Below are positions 8,747 to 14,955 of a stretch of 41,319 nucleotides of DNA, piece after piece. The notes beneath the pieces were generated by a model. The model searched no databases and had not been told where the DNA came from. It saw only the letters and a program-made list of their open reading frames with translations. The stretch's first letter is position 1. Every line of letters starts with the position of its first letter. The stretch is taken from NCBI GenBank assembly GCA_035574235.1, contig DATLZA010000024.1, positions 1 to 41,319 of the forward strand, in the 5' to 3' direction. The position numbers were made by a program, and so were the translations under genes. The DNA is from Planctomycetota bacterium (GTDB lineage Bacteria > Planctomycetota > MHYJ01 > JACPRB01).

Positions 8747-9247
8747 TCACGTTCCGCAAATGCACGCGCGCCGGAGCGGCGCGTAGTCCCAGTCCGGCGG
8801 GTAGGCGAAGTGCCACCCGTCGGCGCGTTTCACCTGATGCCGATGCCACGCCAGAGCCCGGTCCTTGAAGTACTCCAGATCCTCGGGCGAAAGATCCAGG
8901 ACCCAGATCGTCATGAGGCGGGCGATCCGAAGGTCGCGGGAGAACCCGAACTCCGGAGCGCACACGCGCAGCCGTCCCGCCGCCGCGTCGGCCCGGTGCA
9001 CGCGCAGCGCCGCCAGAAGCCGTCCGGACGTCTCGTAGGCGGTCAGCGCCGTCACGAACGCCTCGTAGGGCAGGCGCCGGCGCGCGTCGCCGGAAAGAAG
9101 CTCGTGGGCCTTGCCGAACTCGCCCGCGCGGACGAGCTCCTGGAAGACGCGGAACGCCTCCGCGGGATCCCGCAGGCGCTCCCGCAAGGGGCGATCCTGC
9201 GCCGGAAAAAAGCCGCCCGCCAGAAGCGCCAGAAAGAGCCCGCTCAT
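8747..9247 (-). CDS. Small secreted protein of unknown function upstream of ppdK
   Basis: The protein has 166 residues if it starts at ATG 9247. I chose this start because it gives a signal peptide (MSGLFLALLAGGFFPAQ) and lies 9 bases after a clear -10 box; an upstream ATG at 9310 would place the promoter inside the gene. The middle part (AGEFGKAHELLSGDARRRLP, then YEAF) resembles the start of NTF2/SnoaL-like folds used in many lipoproteins and secreted proteins, but I cannot assign a family. The C-terminus has a CIC pair. It heads a two-gene transcript with ppdK, although no functional link is evident. Confidence 0.6.
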   Translation of the reverse strand: MSGLFLALLAGGFFPAQDRPLRERLRDPAEAFRVFQELVRAGEFGKAHELLSGDARRRLPYEAFVTALTAYETSGRLLAALRVHRADAAAGRLRVCAPEFGFSRDLRIARLMTIWVLDLSPEDLEYFKDRALAWHRHQVKRADGWHFAYPPDWDYAPLRRACICGT

Positions 9248-9256
9248 GGGGGCGTG

Positions 9257-9285
9257 ATTGTAGACGCGGCGGGCGGGGCTGTCAA
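9257..9285 (-). promoter_or_regulatory. sigma70-type promoter of the secreted protein-ppdK operon
   Basis: Minus strand TTGACA (9280-9285), 17-base spacer, TACAAT (9257-9262), then 9 bases to ATG 9247. The transcript would begin about two bases before the start codon. It is divergent from the pilB promoter 24 bases away. Confidence 0.75.
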
Positions 9286-9309
9286 CGAACCGCCGAAGGC
9301 CGTTTCCCA

Positions 9310-9338
9310 TTGACGATCCCGGCCGGCGGCGCCATAAT
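9310..9338 (+). promoter_or_regulatory. sigma70-type promoter of pilB, predicted leaderless
   Basis: TTGACG (9310-9315), 17-base spacer, CATAAT (9333-9338). The start codon at 9346 follows 7 bases after the -10 box, where the transcription start is expected, and there is no ribosome-binding site between them. Confidence 0.75.
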
Positions 9339-9345
9339 TTTTCGC

Positions 9346-11064
9346 ATGACTCCGCCCCGCAAGCTCCTGGGCAAGATTCTCGAAGAGATGAAGGTCGTCT
9401 CCGCCGCCCAGATCAAGGCGGCGCTGCGCAAGCAGATGCAGGAGTCGGGCAAGCGCCTGGGCGAGATCCTGGTGGAAATGCAGGCGGCCACTCCGGCCCA
9501 GATCACCGAGGCCCTGGCGCGCCAGCACGACCTGCCCTTCGTGGATCTGACGGCCTTCAAGCCCAGCCCCGAGGCGGTCAAGGCCGTGCCCCGCAACGTC
9601 TGCCAGGAGCACACGATCTTCCCGGTCAAGACGAACGGCAAGACCGTCACGATCGCGATCTCGGATCCGCTGGATCTGATGACGCTCGAGAACCTCAAGT
9701 TCATCCTCAACCGAGAAGTGACGTGCGTCCTGGCCCCGCGGGACGCGATCCAGCAGTCGATCGAGCGCTTCTACGGAAACCGCGAGACGTCGGCCATCTC
9801 GGACGCCATCGAGCAGGCCTCCAACACGGAGGTCCGCGTGCGGGGCGCCGAGACGTCGTCGGCCGCCGACGACGTCCGGGACGACGACGCTCCCGTCATC
9901 AAGTTCGTCCAGGTCATGATCGCCGAGGCGGTCAAGCAGCGCGCCAGCGACATCCACGTCGAGCCCATGGAGGATCGCCTTCGCATCCGGTACCGGATCG
10001 ACGGCATCTGCCGGGAAGTTCAGGCCCCGCCCAAGCGGCTTCAGGGGGCGATCCTGTCGCGCATCAAGATCATGGCGGACATGGACATCGCCGAGAAACG
10101 CAAGCCCCAGGACGGGCGGATCCGGATCAGCGTGGAAGGGCGCGATCTCGACATCCGCGTGTCGGCGCTTCCGGCCACGCACGGCGAATCGATCGTCATG
10201 CGGCTCCTGGACAAGGAGAAGGGCCTGGTGGGCCTGGAAGAGCTGGGGTTCCACGCGACCGACTACAAGCGTTTCCAGAGCCTCATCAAGCGGCCCAACG
10301 GGATCATCCTCGTCACCGGCCCCACCGGAAGCGGAAAAACGACGACCCTCTACGCCGCGCTCAAGGAGCTCAACAAGCCCAACGTCAAGATCATCACGGC
10401 GGAAAACCCCGTCGAGTACAACATCGCCGGGATCAACCAGGCCCAGGTGAAGGCGTCGATCGGGATGACCTTCCAGCGGATCCTGAGGGCCATGTTGCGG
10501 CAGGCTCCCAACATCATCCTGGTGGGCGAAATCCGCGACGCGGAGACGGCGGAGATCGCCATCCAGGCGGCGCTCACGGGGCACCTGGTCTTTTCCACGC
10601 TTCACACGAACGACGCCCCCGGGGCCCTCACGCGCCTCATCGACATGGGGGTCAAGCCCTTCCTCGTGGCCTCGTCGATTCAGGCGGTGATGGCCCAGAG
10701 GCTCGTGCGAATCCTCTGCCCCGCATGCAAGGAGCCGGATCCCGACCCCGATCCGGTTCTCCTTCAGGCGCTGAGCATCCGCCCGGAAGACCTCAAAGGC
10801 AGAAAAATCTGCCGTCCGGTGGGATGCGACCAGTGCAAGAATACCGGCTACCGCGGCCGCAAGGGCATCTTCGAGCTCATGGAGATGAATTCCACGATGC
10901 GGGAGATGGTCTTCCGCAAGGAACCCGTCCAGAAGATCAAGGAGCAGGCCCGCCTTTCCGGCATGGTCACCCTCCTGGAGGACGGCGTGCGCAAGGTGCT
11001 CGACGGAATCACGTCCCTCGAGGAGGTCATGACGATCACCCATCGCGAGGACATCACCTACTGA
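9346..11064 (+). CDS. pilB: PilB/GspE-family secretion-assembly ATPase
   Basis: A 572-residue hexameric ATPase of the type IV pilus or type II secretion family, which drives assembly of pilin-like filaments from the cytoplasmic face. The N-terminal MshEN/GspE-N domain (residues 1-150) has the LGEILVE and VDLTAF elements. The core has Walker A GPTGSGKT (325-332), the Asp box, Walker B IILVGEIRD (390-398) and the His box STLHTNDAP (417-425). The zinc-binding tetracysteine element is present (CPAC at 458-461 and CDQC at 494-497), as in PilB and GspE. The start at 9346 is set by the promoter. PilT-type pilT follows 44 bases downstream, so pilus extension is more likely than type II secretion; no pilin or inner-membrane platform gene is in the window. 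Confidence 0.93.
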   Translation: MTPPRKLLGKILEEMKVVSAAQIKAALRKQMQESGKRLGEILVEMQAATPAQITEALARQHDLPFVDLTAFKPSPEAVKAVPRNVCQEHTIFPVKTNGKTVTIAISDPLDLMTLENLKFILNREVTCVLAPRDAIQQSIERFYGNRETSAISDAIEQASNTEVRVRGAETSSAADDVRDDDAPVIKFVQVMIAEAVKQRASDIHVEPMEDRLRIRYRIDGICREVQAPPKRLQGAILSRIKIMADMDIAEKRKPQDGRIRISVEGRDLDIRVSALPATHGESIVMRLLDKEKGLVGLEELGFHATDYKRFQSLIKRPNGIILVTGPTGSGKTTTLYAALKELNKPNVKIITAENPVEYNIAGINQAQVKASIGMTFQRILRAMLRQAPNIILVGEIRDAETAEIAIQAALTGHLVFSTLHTNDAPGALTRLIDMGVKPFLVASSIQAVMAQRLVRILCPACKEPDPDPDPVLLQALSIRPEDLKGRKICRPVGCDQCKNTGYRGRKGIFELMEMNSTMREMVFRKEPVQKIKEQARLSGMVTLLEDGVRKVLDGITSLEEVMTITHREDITY

Positions 11065-11107
11065 CCCGCCGGGGCGCCGCGTCCCCCGGGCTTCCCAGGA
11101 GGATATC

Positions 11108-12187
11108 GTGGTCGAACTCAACAAACTGCTTCAGCTCGTCGTCGACAAGCGCGCCAGCGACCTTCACCTCACCGTGGGACTGCCTCCGACGGTGCGCCTG
11201 AACGGAAGCCTCCGGCCGCTCAACCTCCCGCCGCTCACGCCCGACGAGACGGTTGCCTTCATGAAGGCGATCACGCCGGAGCGCATCCAGCAAGAGCTCA
11301 AGGAGAAGGGGGGCGGCGACTTCGGGTTCGCCTACGAGAAAAAAGCCCGCTTCCGGGTCGCCGTCTACATGCAGCGCGGAAACGTGGGGATCTCCCTGCG
11401 GCTGATCCCCTCGAAGCTCTTGAGCTTCGAAGAGATCGGGCTTCCCCCGTCGGTGAAAAACCTTCTCTTCCGCCCGCGCGGACTCATCCTCGTCACCGGC
11501 CCCACCGGCAGCGGCAAGACCACGACCCTGGCTACGATGATCGACTTCATCAACCAGGAAAACGACTGCCACATCATCACGATCGAGGATCCCATCGAGT
11601 ACTACCACGAGCACAAAAAGTCGATCATCACCCAGCGCGAGCTCGGAAACGACGTCGGATCCTTCGCGGAGGCCCTGCGCCGCGGCCTGCGCATGGACCC
11701 GGACGTCATGCTCGTGGGCGAAATGCGCGACCTCGAAACGATCCAGGCGGCCATCACGGCGGCCGAAACGGGCCACCTCGTCTTCGGAACGCTTCACACG
11801 ACGGGCGCGGCGCGCACGATCAACCGCATGGTGGACGTCTTCCCCGTCGAGCAGCAGGAACAGATCCGCGCGCAGCTCTCCCAGGCGCTCCTGGCGGTCA
11901 TCTCCCAGCAGCTCCTGCCCCGCGCCGACGGCTCCGGGGTCGTGGCCGCCTTCGAGATCATGATCATCAACTCCGCCATCGAGCACATGATCCGCGAAAA
12001 CCAGACCCACAAGATCACCAGCGCGATCCAGACCGGAGCCCAGCAGGGGATGATCCTTCTGGACGACTTCCTCTACAACCTCTTCCTCCAGAAGAAGATC
12101 ACCTACCAGACGATGATGATGGCGGCGCAGAACCCCTCGGACCTCGAACAGAAGGTCAAGGAGTACTCGTACGCCGCGCGGAAGTAG
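11108..12187 (+). CDS. pilT: PilT-family twitching/retraction ATPase
   Basis: A 359-residue PilT-type ATPase, which depolymerises type IV pili. It begins with the PilT hallmark LVVDKRASDLHLTVG, has Walker A GPTGSGKT (131-138), the Asp box ITIEDPIEYYHEH, Walker B DVMLVGEMRD and the His box GTLHTTGAARTINR. Length is normal for PilT. The GTG start at 11108 is supported by AGGAGG seven bases upstream. It is co-transcribed with pilB. A second PilT-like gene lies at 29.5-30.6 kb, so the two may divide labour as PilT and PilU do. Confidence 0.93.
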   Translation: MVELNKLLQLVVDKRASDLHLTVGLPPTVRLNGSLRPLNLPPLTPDETVAFMKAITPERIQQELKEKGGGDFGFAYEKKARFRVAVYMQRGNVGISLRLIPSKLLSFEEIGLPPSVKNLLFRPRGLILVTGPTGSGKTTTLATMIDFINQENDCHIITIEDPIEYYHEHKKSIITQRELGNDVGSFAEALRRGLRMDPDVMLVGEMRDLETIQAAITAAETGHLVFGTLHTTGAARTINRMVDVFPVEQQEQIRAQLSQALLAVISQQLLPRADGSGVVAAFEIMIINSAIEHMIRENQTHKITSAIQTGAQQGMILLDDFLYNLFLQKKITYQTMMMAAQNPSDLEQKVKEYSYAARK

Positions 12188-12197
12188 CGCGCGCTAC
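12184..12197. other. Perfect 14-base palindrome over convergent stop codons
   Basis: GTAGCGCGCGCTAC spans the stop of pilT and the stop of the lipoprotein gene. It could fold as a short hairpin in either transcript, but there is no T-tract on either side, so it is at best a weak or factor-assisted bidirectional terminator. Confidence 0.35.
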
Positions 12198-12883
12198 TCC
12201 AGGTGGCCGTGCGGCCATTCGGCCTCGACCTCGCACCGCCAGCACCATTCCGTCCGGCCATGGCGGTGGCCGACCCCGGCGTCCCGGTGGCATTCGCGGC
12301 AGTACTGAGTCACGCCGTGGACGTGATCGGGCGCGTGCTCGACCTCATGCTCCAGGCACAGGCGCGTGACGTCGCAGCGATGACCCGCCCCCGCCTCCCG
12401 CAGGCACGTCCGGCAGTAGACGGTCTTCCCGTGGATGTGATTGGCCCCGGCTTCCTGGTTGCACGTACCGCAATAGGTCGTGATGCCCCGGACCGTCTGC
12501 GGCGGAACCATGCGGTGACACCGCTCGCAGCCCCGCGGCCCCAGAAGCGATCGCCGGTCCGTCCGGCACGTCAGACACGTGCGGGCATCCAGACACTCGT
12601 GCCGGGCCGCCATGAGCGTATCGTCGTTCGGGCAGTGCCAGACGACTTCGTGCAGATGACGCGCCCCCGCCTCGCGCTCGCAGAGGACGCACGGGTACGT
12701 CAACCCGCACCGGTGGCCTTCATAAACCCTGAGGTTGCAACGGTGGCACCAGCCGGCCTCCCGCGCCGGAGAGCGCTCGCGCTCCTCGAAGACCTTGGCC
12801 GCCGGCGGAAGATCCCCATCCGAAGCGCCTCCCGCGCAACCCAGCACGGCCCAAAGCCCCACCACCCCGATTCGATGCTTCAT
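12194..12883 (-). CDS. Lipoprotein made of tandem Cys/His metal-binding-like repeats
   Basis: A 229-residue predicted lipoprotein: the signal MKHRIGVVGLWAVLGC ends in a VLGC lipobox (Cys16), followed by a short linker. From residue 46 to the end it consists of about eight units with a period near 19 residues, of the form C-x2-C-x2-E-A-G-x2-H-x-[HC]-G-x-T-x-[YW]. Examples start at CVLC (65), YCGTC (137), YCRTC (156), YCRECHRDAGVGHRHG (194) and WCWRC (213). Each unit offers four potential ligands (two Cys, two His or His/Cys), so zinc or another soft metal is the likely partner. I do not recognise the family. A promoter lies upstream, and GGGGGA precedes the ATG at 12883. It is separated from the ubiquitin-like operon by a terminator. 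Confidence 0.7.
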   Translation of the reverse strand: MKHRIGVVGLWAVLGCAGGASDGDLPPAAKVFEERERSPAREAGWCHRCNLRVYEGHRCGLTYPCVLCEREAGARHLHEVVWHCPNDDTLMAARHECLDARTCLTCRTDRRSLLGPRGCERCHRMVPPQTVRGITTYCGTCNQEAGANHIHGKTVYCRTCLREAGAGHRCDVTRLCLEHEVEHAPDHVHGVTQYCRECHRDAGVGHRHGRTEWCWRCEVEAEWPHGHLE

Positions 12884-12910
12884 CGTCCGTCCCCCAATGC
12901 GCCCGGCTCC

Positions 12911-12938
12911 ATTCTACGCGCGCACTTCCCTCTGTCCA
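12911..12938 (-). promoter_or_regulatory. Putative promoter of the Cys/His-repeat lipoprotein
   Basis: Minus strand TGGACA (12933-12938), 16-base spacer, TAGAAT (12911-12916). The leader would be about 20 bases with GGGGGA as ribosome-binding site before ATG 12883. Confidence 0.55.
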
Positions 12939-13021
12939 CGATTCCGCGTCGCCCCATGAACGGTTCGGCCAAGATCCCTACATTTACAAGACGCCCGATC
13001 CCCATCAATCCTTCTGGAAAC

Positions 13022-13058
13022 AAAAAACGCCCGGTCCCCAACGCGCGGAACCGGGCGT
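13022..13058 (-). terminator. Intrinsic terminator after the ubiquitin-like operon
   Basis: A nine-base-pair GC-rich hairpin (arms 13050-13058 and 13027-13035, ACGCCCGGT with its complement, 14-base loop) is followed on the minus strand by six T residues (13022-13027). The plus strand lacks a T-tract, so it terminates minus-strand transcription coming from the JAMM-E2-Ubl genes. Confidence 0.85.
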
Positions 13059-13337
13059 CAAAAATTAGAGCTGGCTGACGAAAGGGGCGAGCCTATTTAA
13101 CAATTTCGCCAGCCAGCCAGATTTTTTCTTGCTCCAACTGCCCGAACCACCAGTTAATAAGCAAATGCCGGGCCAAACACTGGATTGACGCACAATTCAC
13201 CGCCTACGTAAGATATTTGAAAGTAATGACTTAAGATACAAACCCACTCGTCGATTAGAAGACTTCAGCAACGGCTGTAAAGCTGCCTTTACATATGTAA
13301 ACCGCATTTTGGTCGTAGCGAGTCGCTCCACGCCCCC
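13059..13337 (-). other. A+T-rich island between the JAMM stop and the terminator (possible 3' UTR, ncRNA or small ORFs)
   Basis: This stretch of the 457-base gap between the lipoprotein gene and the JAMM gene has about 45 percent G+C by my count for 13081-13320, far below its neighbours. It lies in the predicted 3' part of the ubiquitin-like operon transcript. A 13-base-pair hairpin (13071-13083 with 13104-13116, one G-U pair) precedes the terminator. On the minus strand there is a 36-codon frame (13307 to 13197, beginning MRFTYVKAALQPLL) and, in the same frame after a TGA, a 42-codon GTG frame (13193 to 13065) ending in a basic amphipathic segment (SGWLAKLLNRLAPF). Neither has a good ribosome-binding site, and open frames of this length are expected by chance, so I do not call them genes. 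It does not match tmRNA, SRP RNA or RNase P RNA by eye. Confidence 0.5.
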
Positions 13338-13340
13338 TCA

Positions 13341-13907
13341 CTACCGGACGAAGAAAAAGCCGCAAGGGACCACCCGCCCGCGCTTCCACTGAAAAAACCC
13401 CAGCTCCTCCTGGCACGGGTCCACGACGAGCGCGAACATCCAGGGAAGGTTGAAGAAGTGCTGGTGAATGAAAAGGTCCATTCCCGAAAGGAACACCCCA
13501 TAACCCGGATGCGTGTGATGCCAGCCCACCAGGAGCTTTTCCCCGTACCGGTCAATCCTCTCCCGCGTGATCGCGCTCCACGAGTCGTGCGTGAACCGGA
13601 AACTCGCCGGCCCGTTTCGATAGTGCCGGGCCCGAATGTACCCCCCGATCTCCACATACGGGAGCCCCTGGTGCGCGTAAAGATCCCCGACGAACACCCC
13701 TCCCAGCTCGTGCCGCAGGTCGCTCAGCGACCACGACCAGACGTCCCGGAGAATCGCCTCCGTCAGGAAGATGCCCAAATCCCCCGCCTCGATGACGCCT
13801 TTGGGCTCGACGCGCCGCGACGGGTCCCGGCTGGGAATGAGCTTCTCGATGGGCTGGACGTACTCCAGGCCTCCGGAAACCTCGATCCCCTCGTCCCCCG
13901 CCGACAT
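13341..13907 (-). CDS. JAMM/MPN-family deubiquitinase-like metalloprotease
   Basis: A 188-residue protein with a complete JAMM zinc-protease signature: Glu67 in HELGG, H131-T-H133-P, then Ser141 and Asp144 (HxHP-x6-S-x2-D). JAMM enzymes cut the bond after the C-terminal glycine of ubiquitin-like proteins. In this operon it would remove the Ubl from targets or process it. The N-terminal 40 residues are an extension before the core domain; the rest matches a single MPN domain. The ATG at 13907 is 6 bases after the E2 stop, so it is translated from the same transcript. No signal peptide is present, so it acts in the cytoplasm. Confidence 0.9.
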   Translation of the reverse strand: MSAGDEGIEVSGGLEYVQPIEKLIPSRDPSRRVEPKGVIEAGDLGIFLTEAILRDVWSWSLSDLRHELGGVFVGDLYAHQGLPYVEIGGYIRARHYRNGPASFRFTHDSWSAITRERIDRYGEKLLVGWHHTHPGYGVFLSGMDLFIHQHFFNLPWMFALVVDPCQEELGFFQWKRGRVVPCGFFFVR

Positions 13908-13913
13908 GAGCCG

Positions 13914-14594
13914 CTATTCGATGATGAGCAGATCGTCCCGCCCCGGCGCCGGACGAGGAACCGGCCGGGAAGGCAGCGGCGGAACCGGCGTGTTCTCGTC
14001 GATCACCAGAATCTCCTCGCCGTCCGCCGCGGCGCGGCCGATCGGAGGCGCCTCGCGCGCAGGCGCCGCCTCCAAGCGGATGACGTTGTCCCCCACCGTG
14101 CGTGCCAGCCGGTCCCTCAGAGGCCGCCCGTCCAGAGGAAACTCATACTGCGTCTGAGCCTCGCACCACCGCGCCGCCGCGTAGTTGTAGGCGCTCTTGG
14201 AATCGTAGTTCGCGTACCGCACCATGTCCCACAGCATCTCGCAGAGATCCGCCAGCCCCAGACTCGGCACCCAGTGGGTCGAATATCCCCCCAGACACAC
14301 CGCGCCCACCGCGGAAATGTTGGGATGATAAATGCTCGTCAGCCATTGCAGATCCGGCCGGCTCCGCGGATAGTCGATGCCCAGGCGGATCTCCACCCGA
14401 TGGACGTCCGCCGGCTCGACCGGCTCGGACTCGCTGCGCCGCATGAGCCCCCGCCCCCGGAAGGTCACCAGATACCGCTCCGGAGGATCTCCGAAGGCCT
14501 GGTAATCGAAAATCGTGGACTGCTCTTTCAGGCGCCGGAGCGCTTCGGCGTCCGTCCTGAGGCGCCGGCCCCGGGGCGTGTCGAAAAAGCCCAT
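13914..14594 (-). CDS. E2 (UBC)-like ubiquitin-conjugating enzyme
   Basis: A 226-residue protein with a UBC-like core. The segment Y89-H90-P91-N92 followed by Cys100 in GAVCLGG, and then W-V-P (108-110) and the helix LADLCEMLWDMVRY, reproduces the order of eukaryotic E2 enzymes (HPN, catalytic Cys, WxP, following helix). Residues 63-75 (ADVHRVEIRLGIDYPRSRP) match the E2 strand ending in YPxxxP. It should accept the Ubl from the E1-like protein on Cys100 and pass it to targets. After about residue 175 comes a disordered-looking tail with the acidic-hydrophobic peptides EEILVIDE (193-200) and DDLLIIE (220-226). ATG 14594 lies 4 bases after the Ubl stop, indicating coupling. HPN in a bacterial E2 is notable. 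Confidence 0.88.
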   Translation of the reverse strand: MGFFDTPRGRRLRTDAEALRRLKEQSTIFDYQAFGDPPERYLVTFRGRGLMRRSESEPVEPADVHRVEIRLGIDYPRSRPDLQWLTSIYHPNISAVGAVCLGGYSTHWVPSLGLADLCEMLWDMVRYANYDSKSAYNYAAARWCEAQTQYEFPLDGRPLRDRLARTVGDNVIRLEAAPAREAPPIGRAAADGEEILVIDENTPVPPLPSRPVPRPAPGRDDLLIIE

Positions 14595-14598
14595 GCCC

Positions 14599-14877
14599 CT
14601 ACCCCGCCACGATCTCCGGATAAACGATCAGGTGATCGCCGTCCTTGACCCCGGCCTGCGGAAGCGTCTGATTCTCGAGAAGGCGCTTGCCCCCTTCCTT
14701 GTGGTCCAGACTGTAGCTCATGGGCGTCCCGTCCGGCGCCGTGACCGGAAGCTGCATCTTGGTGATGATGTTCGGGATGATGCGCTTGACTTCGACGGTC
14801 GGCGAGATCCGGGCCTTGACGCTCTTGGCTCCGGTCTGGTCGAGAAAGGTGACCTGGATCCCTTCGCCTTCGGGCAT
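14599..14877 (-). CDS. Ubiquitin-like modifier ending in glycine
   Basis: A 92-residue protein with the spacing of a beta-grasp fold: strand IQVTFLDQTGAKSV (7-20), a second strand and helix (VEVKRIIPNIITKMQLP, 28-44), a third strand at MSYSLDHK, and the ubiquitin-like ending TLPQAGVKDGDHLIVYPEIVAG. The chain ends directly in Ala-Gly with a stop codon at 14599, so the C-terminal glycine needed for adenylation is exposed without processing. YukD-like proteins are the nearest bacterial relatives I can name. It sits between E1 and E2 genes, which supports a modifier role. AGGAGGAGG precedes ATG 14877, the strongest ribosome-binding site in the operon, consistent with a need for high amounts. Confidence 0.85.
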   Translation of the reverse strand: MPEGEGIQVTFLDQTGAKSVKARISPTVEVKRIIPNIITKMQLPVTAPDGTPMSYSLDHKEGGKRLLENQTLPQAGVKDGDHLIVYPEIVAG

Positions 14878-14919
14878 GGACGGCCTCCTCCTGCTTCTAC
14901 CCCCTAAGACGACCCCTGT

Positions 14920-14925
14920 ATTGTA
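14920..14925 (-). promoter_or_regulatory. Possible internal -10 element for Ubl-E2-JAMM
   Basis: TACAAT on the minus strand lies 42 bases before the Ubl start, in the 78-base gap after the E1 stop. No convincing -35 hexamer is seen. It could allow Ubl, E2 and JAMM to be expressed above the level of E1. Confidence 0.35.
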
Positions 14926-14955
14926 GCGTTACGACCCCGGACGCCGAACCCCCTT

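Noticed and set aside
5527-8868. A 1113-codon open frame on the plus strand across ppdK
   Set aside because: It is antisense to a full-length, clearly conserved ppdK. Long antisense frames are common in GC-rich genes, and its protein has the Arg/Gly/His-rich composition of a shadow frame.
9244-11124. A 626-codon minus-strand frame across pilB
   Set aside because: It is complementary to pilB, which has all ATPase motifs and a promoter. No family pattern is visible in the antisense product.
9346-12187. A type IV pilus or type II secretion locus
   Set aside because: Only the two ATPases are here. No prepilin peptidase, pilin, PilC/GspF, PilM-N-O or secretin gene is present, so a full locus cannot be claimed.
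12194-12883. The Cys/His-repeat protein as the missing RING-type E3 of the ubiquitin-like operon
   Set aside because: It has a lipoprotein signal, so it acts outside the cytoplasm. It has its own promoter, lies beyond the operon terminator, and its repeat spacing does not match RING fingers.
13065-13307. A single reading frame with an in-frame TGA that might encode a selenoprotein
   Set aside because: No SECIS-like hairpin is evident after the TGA, the ribosome-binding site is poor, and two open stretches of about 40 codons in A+T-rich DNA are expected by chance.
13059-13340. tmRNA, SRP RNA, 6S RNA or RNase P RNA in the A+T-rich island
   Set aside because: The characteristic ends and core motifs of these RNAs are not present by eye, and the segment looks like a 3' region of the upstream operon.
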